Below, piece by piece: positions 27,667-37,064 of a DNA stretch of 64,000 nt; position 1 is the first letter of the stretch; every line of letters begins with the position of its first letter. The stretch is taken from NCBI GenBank assembly GCA_030549795.1, contig JAUQQO010000044.1, positions 1 to 64,000 of the forward strand. Direction: 5' to 3'. This DNA is from Pseudomonadota bacterium (GTDB lineage: Bacteria > Pseudomonadota > Alphaproteobacteria > Geminicoccales > Geminicoccaceae). The position numbers and the translations under genes were made by a program. The notes below the pieces were generated by a model. The model saw nothing but the letters and a program-made list of their open reading frames with translations. It was not told the origin of the DNA and searched no databases.

Positions 27667-28677
27667 ATGAGTTCCGAACGCGACATTCCGTCGAACTCCC
27701 GCACGCTCGCGCAGTTGTTCGAGGGGTTGCGCGCCGCTGCCGAACCGACGCGGTTGCGCCTGCTCGCCATTTGCGCCGAGGGCGAATGGACGGTCAGCGA
27801 GCTGGTGCAAGTGCTCGGCCAGGCCCAGCCCGGTGTGTCGCGTCATCTCAAACTCTTAAGCGAGGCCGGACTGCTCGAGCGCTTCCGCGAAGGCAGCTGG
27901 GTCTTCTATCGCAAGGCGTCCCGCGGTGCGGGGGCGGCGCTCGCCGAAGCCCTCGTGCGCTTGTTGCCGGTCGATGATCCAATGCTGCAGCTCGATCGCG
28001 AGCGGCTGGCGGCGGTGCGCGCGGCTCGCCGCGCGCTCGTGGCGCGTTGGTTCGACGAACGGGCGCTGGCTTGGGACAGCGAGCGCGATCTCGCCGTCGA
28101 AGGCGCCCAAGTGGAGGCGATCTTAGAGCGCCTCTTCAGCGAGTGCCGCCCGACCAACCTCCTCGACATCGGTACCGGGACCGGACGCATCCTCGAGGTC
28201 CTCGCGCCCTTCGTCGAGGAAGGGGTGGGGATCGACATTTCGCGGGATATGCTCAAGGTCGCCCGCGCTCATCTCGACCGCGCGGGTCTTCGCCACTGCC
28301 ACGTCCGCTGGGGTGACATGTATCGGCTGCCGGTGGCGTCCGGCAGCTTCGCGGCGGCGACGCTGCACCAGGTCCTCCACTTCGCCGATGATCCCTTCCG
28401 CGTCCTCGCCGAGGCGCGGCGCGTTCTGCGCCCGGAGGGCATCCTCGTCGTCGTCGATCTCGCGGCGCACGACTGCGAGCGCCTGCGCAGCGAACGCAAA
28501 CACCGCCGGCTCGGCTTCACCGAGGCTGAAATGGCGCGCTGGTTCGAAACGCTGGGGCTGGTCGCGGACGCCCCGGTGCGGCTGCAGGGGCCAGAGCTCG
28601 CCGTGCTGATCTGGGTCGCGCGCGTGCCCGCCGACGCGCAGTCGTCCGGGCTTCAATCCCAAAGGAGGGCGGCATGA
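27667..28677 (+). CDS. ArsR-family regulator fused to a SAM-dependent methyltransferase domain
   Basis: Residues 10-90 form an ArsR winged helix (LRAAAEPTRLRLLAIC, VLGQAQPGVSRHLKLLSEAGLL); residues 140-320 form a class I methyltransferase domain with the SAM loop LLDIGTGTGRILEVLAP and motif VRWGDMYRLPVASGSFA. Such fusions sit ahead of methionine-cycle genes in many proteobacteria and probably sense SAM or S-adenosylhomocysteine to repress metF-metH. The ATG at 27667 is chosen (336 residues) because the upstream ATG at 27652 lies inside the operator. Overlaps metF by four bases. Confidence 0.88.
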   Translation: MSSERDIPSNSRTLAQLFEGLRAAAEPTRLRLLAICAEGEWTVSELVQVLGQAQPGVSRHLKLLSEAGLLERFREGSWVFYRKASRGAGAALAEALVRLLPVDDPMLQLDRERLAAVRAARRALVARWFDERALAWDSERDLAVEGAQVEAILERLFSECRPTNLLDIGTGTGRILEVLAPFVEEGVGIDISRDMLKVARAHLDRAGLRHCHVRWGDMYRLPVASGSFAAATLHQVLHFADDPFRVLAEARRVLRPEGILVVVDLAAHDCERLRSERKHRRLGFTEAEMARWFETLGLVADAPVRLQGPELAVLIWVARVPADAQSSGLQSQRRAA

Positions 28678-29594
28678 ACACAGGGGGCAGTGCAGCGCGC
28701 AGGGTGCGGGCGGCCGGCTGGCTGGACGAGCCCTTACCCCCCGTTCGGCTTTCGATCGAAGTGTTTCCGCCCAAGACCAAAGAGGCAGCGGAGCGTCTGT
28801 GGCAGAACCTCGAGCTCTTCGTGGAAGCCCGCCCGCGCTTCCTTTCGGTTACCTGTGGCGCCGGTGGCATTGGCGCGACCACGACCTACCCGCTCGCCGT
28901 TGCGATCCAAGAGCGCTTTAGAGTTCCCGTCGCTGCCCATCTCACCTGTGCCGCCGGCTCGCGCGCGGAGATCCGCGCCCTCCTCGAACGCTACCGCGCA
29001 GCAGGAATTACCCGCATCGTGGCCTTGCGCGGTGATCCACCCAAAGGCGTCGCCGGGTTTGTCCCGCCTGCAGATGGCTATGCCTACGCGGTCGATCTCG
29101 TGCGCGCGATTTCCGAGCTCGGGGGGTTTGAGGTCAGCGTAGCCTGCTATCCTGAAGTCCACCCGGAAGCGCCCTCGCCCGACTTTGATCTCGACAACCT
29201 CAAGCGCAAAATCGATGCCGGGGCTGTTCGTGCGATTGCACAGTACTGCTTCGACACCGACCGCATCCTTCGTTTCCGCGACGCGATGGTGCGTGCCGGT
29301 ATTAGGTGCGAATTCGTACCCGGGATCATGCCGATCCACAGCTTTCAACAGATCAAACGTTTCTCACAAGCGTGCGGCGCCTCGATCCCGGCTTGGCTCG
29401 CCGAACTGTTCGAAGGCGTCGCTGAGGGCTCGGCGCTTCATGGAATGATCGCGGCAACGGTGGTAAGCGAACAGGTTCGTCGGCTGGCCGCGGAAGGCTT
29501 CCGCGCGCTCCACCTTTACGCCTTGAACCGAGCCGAGTTGCCGCTGTTCATCGTTCAAATCCTGCGCGCGTCACGAGTATCGACAGCGGATTGA
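28674..29594 (+). CDS. metF: 5,10-Methylenetetrahydrofolate reductase
   Basis: Flavin enzyme that makes 5-methyltetrahydrofolate for MetH. The 306-residue protein has the family blocks: SIEVFPPKTKEA with the catalytic Glu, FLSVTCGAGG, HLTCA, IVALRGDPP, and VACYPEVHPEA. The start overlaps the regulator stop (ATGA) and follows a strong AAAGGAGG ribosome-binding site. Followed 7 bases later by metH, so the pair is co-transcribed. Confidence 0.94.
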   Translation: MNTGGSAARRVRAAGWLDEPLPPVRLSIEVFPPKTKEAAERLWQNLELFVEARPRFLSVTCGAGGIGATTTYPLAVAIQERFRVPVAAHLTCAAGSRAEIRALLERYRAAGITRIVALRGDPPKGVAGFVPPADGYAYAVDLVRAISELGGFEVSVACYPEVHPEAPSPDFDLDNLKRKIDAGAVRAIAQYCFDTDRILRFRDAMVRAGIRCEFVPGIMPIHSFQQIKRFSQACGASIPAWLAELFEGVAEGSALHGMIAATVVSEQVRRLAAEGFRALHLYALNRAELPLFIVQILRASRVSTAD

Positions 29595-29601
29595 AAAACA
29601 A

Positions 29602-32600
29602 ATGGTCGATCTCTTTGATTATGCCCGCGAACGCGTCGTACTCTTCGACGGTGGGATGGGAACGCAGATCCAGGCGGCTGGACTGTCGCTCGATGACTTT
29701 TGGGGTCTCGAGAACTGCTCGGAGGTCCTCAATCTCTCCCGTCCCGATCTCATTCGCGACATTCACCGGAGATATCTGCTCGCGGGAGCCGATGCACTCG
29801 AGACCAACAGCTTCGGGGGGTCGCCGGTTACCCTCGGCGAGTTCGGACTTGCCGATCGCGCGCGCGAGATCAATCGGCGGGCTGCCGAGCTTGCCTTCGA
29901 AGCGATCTCGGATCTGCCCAAAGATGGTCGCACCCGTTTCGTCGTCGGTGCTATTGGCCCCGGAACGCGTCTGCCGTCTTTGGGACATATCGACTACCGC
30001 ACGCTCGAGGCCGCCTTCTGTGAGCAGGCAACAGGGCTTCTCGAGGGTGGTGTGCATGCGCTGTTGATCGAGACTTGCCAGGATCCGCTGCAGATCAAGG
30101 CGGCAGTCAACGGTTGTCGCAAGGCGATGGAGCAGCTCGGTCGCCGAGTGCCGCTTATGGTCCAGGTGACGGTCGAGACTACGGGCACGCTCCTCGTCGG
30201 CACGGATGTGAGCGCTGCTGCGGTGATCATTGGCGCGCTCGGTGTTACGTCACTCGGCCTTAACTGCGCGACCGGGCCGAAGGAAATGGCGGAGCACGTT
30301 CGCACGCTCTCGCAGATCTGGCCTGGGCTGCTCTCGGTGCAACCGAATGCCGGTTTGCCGGAGCTGCGCGACGGGAAGACGTTCTATCCGCTGCTGCCGA
30401 GCGAGCTTGCGCACTGGCTCGAGCGTTTCGTTGCCGAAGACGGGGTCAACTTCATCGGCGGCTGCTGCGGTACCAACGAGCACCACATCGCTGCCTTGGA
30501 TGCGATGCTGCGGCGACTGGCTGAAGACGGGTTCCGTCCGCGCCCCAAGCCGCGCACTCCAAAGCCCACGCCCGCCCTCGCCTCGCTGTTCTCAGCGGTG
30601 CCCTTAAGGCCCGAAGGGGCCTATCTCGACATCGGGGAACGGTGCAACGCCAACGGCTCCAAGCGCTTTCGCGAGCTGCTCGCCGCCGAGGCGTGGGACG
30701 CCTGTGTGGCGATGGGGCGCGAGCAGGTGCGGGAGGGGGCGCACGCCCTCGATGTCTGCACCGCTTATGTGGGGCGCGACGAGCGTGCCGACATGGTCGC
30801 GCTCGTAAGCCGTATGCGCGGACAAGTCGACGCTCCGCTGGTTATCGATTCGACCGAATTACCGGTCCTCGAAGCTGCGCTTGAGCTCTACGGTGGCAAG
30901 CCGGTCATCAACTCGATCAATTTCGAAGATGGCGAGGGTCCGGCGAAGGCCAGGCTCGAATTGGCGCGCAAATTCGGCGCGGCAGTGATCGCGCTTACGA
31001 TCGACGAAGCGGGTATGGCCAAGCGTCCGGAGGACAAGCTGCGCATCGCCCGCCGCCTCTTCGCGTTCGCTTGCGATCGTCATGGTTTACCGGCGAGCGA
31101 TCTTATGATCGACCCGCTCACCTTTACCATCTGCACGGGTAACGAAGACGACCGCAAGCTCGCGCTGTGGACGCTCGAAGCGATCGAAGCGATCGCGCGC
31201 GAGTTGCCGGAAGTCCAGATCCTTTTGGGCGTTTCGAACGTCAGTTTCGGCCTGGCTGGTCCGGCTCGCCAGATCTTGAACTCGGTTTTCCTCGACGAGG
31301 CGAGAAAACGCGGGCTCACCGCTGCCATCGTGCATTCTTCCAAGATCGTTCCGCTCCACAAGATCCCGGAAGAGGAAGCAGAAATCGCCCGCGATCTCAT
31401 CTTCGATCGCCGGCGGCCGGGCTATGATCCATTGCAGGCGTTCATATCCCTTTTCGCCGGTCGGAGCACGGACAAGCGGGCACGCGAACGGCCGGCCTCG
31501 GTCGAAGAGCGGCTCAAGCGGCGCATCGTCGACGGCGATCGGCAGGGCCTCGAGGAGGATCTCGAGGAGGCGTTGCGTCGCTACGATCCGCTCACCATCA
31601 TCAACGAGTTTCTGCTCGACGGGATGAAGACGGTCGGCGATCTGTTCGGCAGCGGCAAAATGCAGTTGCCGTTCGTTCTCCAATCAGCCGAGACGATGAA
31701 GGCGGCGGTTGCCTATCTGCAACCCAAGATGCCCAAAGTAGAAGGGCATCACAAAGGGACGATCGTCCTCGCGACGGTGAAGGGAGACGTCCACGACATT
31801 GGTAAAAATTTGGTCGATATCATACTCTCAAACAATGGATACAAGGTAATCAATCTCGGTATCAAGCAGCCGCTCTCGAATATTTTAGAAGCTGCGCAGG
31901 CGCACAAGGCCGATGCGATCGGCATGTCGGGGCTGTTGGTAAAGTCGACCTTGATTATGAAAGAAAACCTCGAGGAGATGGCGCGAAATCAAATTCGTAT
32001 CCCAGTTCTTTTGGGAGGGGCGGCACTCACGCGCGCCTTCGTCGAGGAGGATTGTTACAAGGCCTACGGGGGACGGCCCGTGGCCTACGCGCGCGACGCG
32101 TTCGAGGGGCTCGCCCTCATGGACAAAATCATGGCGGGGACGTTCGCCGCCTACGTCGAAGAGCGGGCGGCAAAAGCGGCGATGCGCGCCCGATCATCGA
32201 AAAAATCACGATCAGCTGTTGCCCAAGATGAACCCAAGCGACCGCCACGGCCGATCGATCTTGAGGAGATCCGCCTGCGCCGCGAGGCGCTGACGCGCGA
32301 CGTCCCGGTTCCCAAGCCGCCTTTTTGGGGGGCACGAGTGATCGAGCGGGTGCCCGTTAAGGCACTTCTGCCCTTTCTCAACGAGCAGATGCTCTACCAG
32401 TTCCACTGGGGATACGAAAAACAGGGGCGAAGATTGGATGAGTTCTTGGCGTGGGCGGCGAAAGAACTCAAGCCGATCCTTCTCGATCTTCTTGCGCGAG
32501 CCGAAGCGGAGCAGATCTTCGCTCCGCAGGCAGCCTACGGCTATTTTCCCGCAGCTGGTGATGGCAACGATATCGTCATTTTCGAGCCGGGCACCGATCG

Positions 32601-33099
32601 CGAAATCGTGCGCTTCCGCTTACCCCGCCAGCAAAGAGAAGGGGGACTTTGCATCGCCGATTTCTTGCGCGACATCCGCGATCGCGAGCGCGACGTGATC
32701 GCCATGCAGGTCGTCACCATCGGCCCGCGGGCATCGGAAGTGGCCCGTGCCTGGTTCGCGCAGAACCGCTACCGCGATTACGTTCGGCTGCACGGACTGA
32801 GTGTCGAGCTCGCCGAGGCTCTGGCGGAATATGTCCACGCGCGCATTCGCGCGGAACTCGGCTTCGGCCATGAGGACGCAGCGGACAAGCGGCAGCTGCT
32901 CAAGCAAGGCTATCGCGGCAGTCGCTACAGCTTCGGTTATCCCGCCTGTCCCAATCTGGCCGACCAGGGTCCACTGCTCGAACTGCTCGAAGCGCACCGC
33001 ATCGGGGTCGAGCTCGGCGAGGAGGATCAGCTGTGGCCGGAACAGAGCACCTCGGCGATCGTGCTCCATCACCCCCAGGCGCGCTATTTTAGCATCTGA
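29602..33099 (+). CDS. metH: Cobalamin-dependent methionine synthase
   Basis: Full-length MetH of 1165 residues. Order: homocysteine domain (FDGGMGTQIQ, zinc ligands in GLNCATG and GGCCGT), folate domain (GERCNANGSKRF), cap domain, B12-binding domain with the cobalt-ligating His in GDVHDIGKN, and the reactivation domain (QFHWGYEKQG, RYSFGYPACPNL). It transfers methyl from methyltetrahydrofolate to homocysteine in the cytoplasm, and needs the cobalamin made by the cob genes at the left of the window. No cobalamin riboswitch precedes it; control probably comes from the ArsR-type regulator. Confidence 0.97.
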   Translation: MVDLFDYARERVVLFDGGMGTQIQAAGLSLDDFWGLENCSEVLNLSRPDLIRDIHRRYLLAGADALETNSFGGSPVTLGEFGLADRAREINRRAAELAFEAISDLPKDGRTRFVVGAIGPGTRLPSLGHIDYRTLEAAFCEQATGLLEGGVHALLIETCQDPLQIKAAVNGCRKAMEQLGRRVPLMVQVTVETTGTLLVGTDVSAAAVIIGALGVTSLGLNCATGPKEMAEHVRTLSQIWPGLLSVQPNAGLPELRDGKTFYPLLPSELAHWLERFVAEDGVNFIGGCCGTNEHHIAALDAMLRRLAEDGFRPRPKPRTPKPTPALASLFSAVPLRPEGAYLDIGERCNANGSKRFRELLAAEAWDACVAMGREQVREGAHALDVCTAYVGRDERADMVALVSRMRGQVDAPLVIDSTELPVLEAALELYGGKPVINSINFEDGEGPAKARLELARKFGAAVIALTIDEAGMAKRPEDKLRIARRLFAFACDRHGLPASDLMIDPLTFTICTGNEDDRKLALWTLEAIEAIARELPEVQILLGVSNVSFGLAGPARQILNSVFLDEARKRGLTAAIVHSSKIVPLHKIPEEEAEIARDLIFDRRRPGYDPLQAFISLFAGRSTDKRARERPASVEERLKRRIVDGDRQGLEEDLEEALRRYDPLTIINEFLLDGMKTVGDLFGSGKMQLPFVLQSAETMKAAVAYLQPKMPKVEGHHKGTIVLATVKGDVHDIGKNLVDIILSNNGYKVINLGIKQPLSNILEAAQAHKADAIGMSGLLVKSTLIMKENLEEMARNQIRIPVLLGGAALTRAFVEEDCYKAYGGRPVAYARDAFEGLALMDKIMAGTFAAYVEERAAKAAMRARSSKKSRSAVAQDEPKRPPRPIDLEEIRLRREALTRDVPVPKPPFWGARVIERVPVKALLPFLNEQMLYQFHWGYEKQGRRLDEFLAWAAKELKPILLDLLARAEAEQIFAPQAAYGYFPAAGDGNDIVIFEPGTDREIVRFRLPRQQREGGLCIADFLRDIRDRERDVIAMQVVTIGPRASEVARAWFAQNRYRDYVRLHGLSVELAEALAEYVHARIRAELGFGHEDAADKRQLLKQGYRGSRYSFGYPACPNLADQGPLLELLEAHRIGVELGEEDQLWPEQSTSAIVLHHPQARYFSI

Positions 33100-33144
33100 T
33101 CCGCTCGCTGCGCCGCGCTCTGAGGGTTTGGCGACCGTTCGGCG

Positions 33145-34926
33145 TCAAGGCCCGTTATGCTCCCGCTCGGCAGCCAGCAGGCGGGCGAAGCGCTCGGCCG
33201 ACATCGCTTTGCCGAGCAAGTAGCCTTGGCCAAGATCGCAACCTGCCGCCTGCATGGCGCGCAGCTGCTCTATGGTTTCGATACCCTCGGCGACCGCAAC
33301 CAGTCCGAGATCGTGGGCGAGCCGGACCATACTGCGGACGAGGACGCGCTGGCGCGAGCCCGCTTCTGCTATGACGAACGAGCGATCGATCTTGAGCTCG
33401 TGGGCACGGATTTTCTGTAATAGTGCAAGTGAAGAATAGCCTGTTCCGAAATCATCGATCGACAACTGCACGCCCAGCGCCCGCATGCTCGCGAGAACCT
33501 GTGCGACCGGATGGCTATCGGCTAACAACGAGGTCTCGGTGAGCTCGAGCGTGAGAACATCCCCAGGCAGCCCGTGTTCGGCGAGCGCTTGCTCGATGTG
33601 GGCGGTGAGCCCGTCATCAAAGAGTGCGCGCGCAGCGACATTAACGGCTACGCTGAGCTGCGCCCCGCTTTTGCGCCAGCGGGCGAGGTCTGCGAGGGCG
33701 GTTGCAACCGTCCAGCGGGTGAGTGCGACGATCGAGCCCGTCTGTTCTGCAAGCGGTATGAATTCCGAAGGAGGGATGGGGCCGTGTTCGGGGTGGTCCC
33801 AACGCAAAAGCGCCTCGCACCCCACGATGCGCCCGCTGCGAAGATCGAACTTGGGCTGATAGGCGAGGCCGAGCTGCCCTTCGCGCAGCGCCCGGCGAAC
33901 CGCCGTGATCGCGACCAGGCGGCGGATACTGTGGGGATCGTTGCTCTGATCGTAGAGCTGGACCGGGCCACTGCCGCGTTTGGCGGCATACATGGCAACA
34001 TCGGCACAGCGCACGAGCTCTTTTGCTTCCGATGCGTGCAGAGGCCCGAGCGCGATGCCGACGCTCGCTTCGACCTCGACCGCAAGCGCTTCAGCGAGCG
34101 AGTACGGTCGTTGCACCATCTCGAGTAGGCGCTGCGCCACCTGTACCGCGCGCTCGCACGAGCAGGGTGGCCGCAACAGCACCGCGAACTCATCACCCCC
34201 GATCCGTGCTGCGAGATCGTCGCCAGTGAGGCCCTCGCGTAACCGCGCGGCGACGAGGCGCAAAAGACGATCGCCTGCCTCGTGTCCGAGGGTATCGTTG
34301 ACTTCCTTGAAGCGGTCGAGATCGACTAAAAGCAAAGCGAGTGAAGTTCCGTCCTCGATTGCGCGAGCGAGGTCATGCTCCAAGAGTTCATAAAGAAGAG
34401 TACGATTGGCAAGGCCGGTAAGATCGTCATGGGTCGCCTGATAACGAAGACGGTCCTCATGCTTTCGCCGCTCGCTTGTATCGCGAGCTGTTAACAAGAA
34501 CAATAGCTCGTCGTCTGCGTTCACCACCGCAAGCGCCAGTTCGACCGGAACCATCGATCCATCGGCGCGCCGAAACTCCGTCTCGAAGCGACCGGCGCGG
34601 GCGCGTAGGCCCTCGGCATCGAGGCCGGCGAGCGCGGGCACGAACAGCCGCAATGGGAGGTCTGCGAGATCATCGGGCGCGCGCCGGCCGAGCAGGACAG
34701 CCGCCGCGCGGTTGGCGAGCCGTACCCGAAGATCTCTGCCGAGCAGCACGATCGCGTCGAAGGCCTGGTGGACGATGGCTCGGAACTGGACGTCGAGCCC
34801 GGCGATGGTTCGCGCCCGTTCGACGGCGAGCGAAGCCAGACTCCGTTGCCGCTCGCGCGCGAGCTCGGCGCTATAGCGCCCGAGCAGGGAGCTCGATTTA
34901 TGCCAGGGAGCGAAAATAGCCGCCAC
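33145..34926 (-). CDS. PAS-GGDEF-EAL cyclic-di-GMP turnover protein
   Basis: GTG 34926 follows a GAGGTGA ribosome-binding site and gives 593 residues; an in-frame ATG at 34968 is the alternative. A short coiled-coil head and PAS domain (VHQAFDAIVLLGRDLRVRLAN) are followed by a GGDEF domain with an intact RIGGDEF active site and then an EAL domain with all usual motifs (CEALLRW, ELTETSLLA, DDFGTGYSSL, LKIDRSFV, AEGIE). Both synthesis and breakdown of c-di-GMP are possible. No membrane segment. Divergent from the HerA gene and convergent with metH. Confidence 0.9.
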   Translation of the reverse strand: MAAIFAPWHKSSSLLGRYSAELARERQRSLASLAVERARTIAGLDVQFRAIVHQAFDAIVLLGRDLRVRLANRAAAVLLGRRAPDDLADLPLRLFVPALAGLDAEGLRARAGRFETEFRRADGSMVPVELALAVVNADDELLFLLTARDTSERRKHEDRLRYQATHDDLTGLANRTLLYELLEHDLARAIEDGTSLALLLVDLDRFKEVNDTLGHEAGDRLLRLVAARLREGLTGDDLAARIGGDEFAVLLRPPCSCERAVQVAQRLLEMVQRPYSLAEALAVEVEASVGIALGPLHASEAKELVRCADVAMYAAKRGSGPVQLYDQSNDPHSIRRLVAITAVRRALREGQLGLAYQPKFDLRSGRIVGCEALLRWDHPEHGPIPPSEFIPLAEQTGSIVALTRWTVATALADLARWRKSGAQLSVAVNVAARALFDDGLTAHIEQALAEHGLPGDVLTLELTETSLLADSHPVAQVLASMRALGVQLSIDDFGTGYSSLALLQKIRAHELKIDRSFVIAEAGSRQRVLVRSMVRLAHDLGLVAVAEGIETIEQLRAMQAAGCDLGQGYLLGKAMSAERFARLLAAEREHNGP

Positions 34927-35102
34927 GGGTTCACCTCGTGCACCGCTGCGGCAATGGTGTGCGCACAAGCGTTAAACGATCGTTAAGACGTGACGCCTCG
35001 CGCTTCATCACTGCGCCGGCTCGAAAATTAACGGCCTGTTCAGCACCAGCGGCTACTGAACAGAGGGCTCGCACGCGCGCGGGAACAGGCGAAGGTGACA
35101 CG

Positions 35103-36653
35103 GTGGAGGGCGCAGTGATCGGACGGGTGGTCGCAGTCTCGGGCTCGCAGGTGGTGGCGACGATCGAAGAGCAACCGGCCGCCGCCGTGCGGGTCGAGAA
35201 GGGGCAATTGGTGAAAATTCCGCTACCCGAAACGACAGCTTTCGCAATCGTCTCAGCGCTCTCGATCCCCGTTCCCGACACGCCTCTACGGTTAATTGAG
35301 CTCGCGCTCGTCGGCGAATGCCGACGGGCATCGGATGGGCGTCGGTTCCATCGCGGGTTGAGCGCCTATCCCGCTCTCGGCGATCGCGTTCTCGCCGTCG
35401 AGCCCGAAGATCTCGCAGCGATCCACGGCGGCGACGGGCGCACCGGCATTCCGCTCGGCACCTTGCACCGCGGCAGCGGCCGCATCCTTCGCGTCGACCC
35501 CGATCGTTTGCTCGGCCGTCACTTTGCCATTCTCGGAGCGACTGGTTCCGGCAAATCCTGCGCCGTGGCGTCCATCTTGCATGCGCTCGTCGAGCAAGCG
35601 ACGCAAGCACATGTGCTCATCCTCGACCCGCATGGTGAGTATGCGACGGCGCTGCGTGACCACGCCGTCTCGTTGGGTCCAGAAAATCTCGAGCTACCCT
35701 ATTGGCTCCTCACCGGGGAAGAACTGATCGAAGTGGTGAGCGGGGGGCGTGATGTTGCCGCTTATCGCGCGGCCGAGCTCCTCCTCGAGCTCGTCACCCG
35801 TGCCAAGCGGATGTACCGAGAGGCACGCGGGGAAGGCCAAGTCACTGCCGACACGCCGGTCCCTTACCGTCTGAGCGATCTCGAACGGTTGATCGACGAG
35901 GTATTGGGTCGGCTCGATCGCACCGAGGGGGTGGCACCCTACCGCTGGCTCAAGAATCGCCTCGAAGCGCTCGCGCGCGATCCGCGCTTCGCGTTTCTCT
36001 TCGGCGGGATCGCCGTGCGCGACAACATGACGCGGATTCTCGCCACGCTCTTTCGGATCCCGCCGGCCGGCCGACCGATCACCGTCGTGGACCTCTCTGG
36101 GATCCCCAGCGAAGTCGTGGAGGTCGTGGTCTCGGTTCTCCTTCGGCTCGCCTTCGACCTCGCCTATTGGAGCCAGGGCCGGATCTCCGTGTTCATTTTG
36201 TGTGAAGAAGCACATCGCTTCGCACCGAGCGACAAGAGCCGCGGTTTTGCCCCGACGCGCCTCGCGATGACCCGGATTGCCAAGGAGGGACGAAAATATG
36301 GAGTGACGCTTGGGCTGGTGAGCCAACGTCCAAGTGAGCTCGAGCCGTCAGTATTGTCGCAGTGCGGTACTATCCTCGCCTTCCGCGTTACGAGTCCACA
36401 CGATCAAGAACTCGTGCATGCACTCTTGCGCGACGACGCCAATGGTCTCCTCGATTTCTTGCCGTCGCTTGGGGACGGTGAGGCGATCGTTCTCGGCCAG
36501 GCGGTACCGTTTCCGGTGCGCGTCCAATTCCCGGAACTGCCTTTAGAACAACGGCCTCGAAGGGCCATCTCAGCCTTCACGCGCGCGGGAGCGGACGAAG
36601 AGGACCCGGCCGTCATGCTCGAGGGGTTGGTCCGCGCCTGGCGTCGGCGATGA
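35103..36653 (+). CDS. HerA-like DUF87 ATPase
   Basis: GTG 35103 gives 516 residues. The N-terminal HAS-barrel (about 1-90: GAVIGRVVAVSGSQVVATI) is followed by an ATPase with Walker A GATGSGKS (about 153-160), Walker B FILCEEAHRF and a conserved arginine region SQRPSELEPSVLSQCGT. HerA proteins are hexameric DNA translocases that work with the NurA nuclease in end resection; some are defence components. No NurA, Sir2 or other partner is adjacent. The reading frame runs further upstream to 34938, but that part is low-complexity and overlaps the promoter region. Confidence 0.85.
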   Translation: MEGAVIGRVVAVSGSQVVATIEEQPAAAVRVEKGQLVKIPLPETTAFAIVSALSIPVPDTPLRLIELALVGECRRASDGRRFHRGLSAYPALGDRVLAVEPEDLAAIHGGDGRTGIPLGTLHRGSGRILRVDPDRLLGRHFAILGATGSGKSCAVASILHALVEQATQAHVLILDPHGEYATALRDHAVSLGPENLELPYWLLTGEELIEVVSGGRDVAAYRAAELLLELVTRAKRMYREARGEGQVTADTPVPYRLSDLERLIDEVLGRLDRTEGVAPYRWLKNRLEALARDPRFAFLFGGIAVRDNMTRILATLFRIPPAGRPITVVDLSGIPSEVVEVVVSVLLRLAFDLAYWSQGRISVFILCEEAHRFAPSDKSRGFAPTRLAMTRIAKEGRKYGVTLGLVSQRPSELEPSVLSQCGTILAFRVTSPHDQELVHALLRDDANGLLDFLPSLGDGEAIVLGQAVPFPVRVQFPELPLEQRPRRAISAFTRAGADEEDPAVMLEGLVRAWRRR

Positions 36654-37064
36654 GCTCGGGACCGAGTTGGCGGCGCTCGGCGTCGCTTCTTCTTGAGTAT
36701 CGGAAACCACTCTGCGCCCTTCTCGCTCACGCAGGAATGCAGCGGTCGATGGCGCGTCGCAAGAGACGATGTTCGGATCAACTGCTCACGGCCGCAAGCT
36801 GGATTCGCAGCAGATGGTGTTCGGCGCACATTCGCTTTCGAGGTCTTGTGCTGCTCTTGACGCTTGAGCGAGTAAATCGCTTGCGCTTCGATCGAACGCG
36901 CGAGATCGCTTCGGATCGTGCAAGGCCAACGCTCGCGAGAAGCGAAAAAACAACAGCGTCGGCTCGAGCGTGGAAGCCTTGCTGTTGCGCCATTTCGACA
37001 GTCGCGATACCGCCCGCATGCACGACGTCGCAAGCCCAACAGGTGGCGAGCACGGAGGAACGCG
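36654..37064. other. Intergenic region upstream of the ureohydrolase
   Basis: About 410 bases, ending with the GGAGG ribosome-binding site of the agmatinase-like gene. I looked for guanidine riboswitch motifs because of the downstream enzyme and found none. No gene, repeat or RNA supported. Confidence 0.45.

Noticed and set aside
28660-29601. SAM or cobalamin riboswitch ahead of metF or metH
   Set aside because: metF overlaps the regulator gene and metH follows after 7 bases, leaving no room for a riboswitch.
35103-36653. HerA-based phage-defence system
   Set aside because: No Sir2, NurA, DUF4297 or other defence effector is adjacent, so a defence call is not supported.
36654-37064. Guanidine riboswitch upstream of the agmatinase-family gene
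   Set aside because: No paired ACGR-loop hairpins or ykkC-type core could be recognised.
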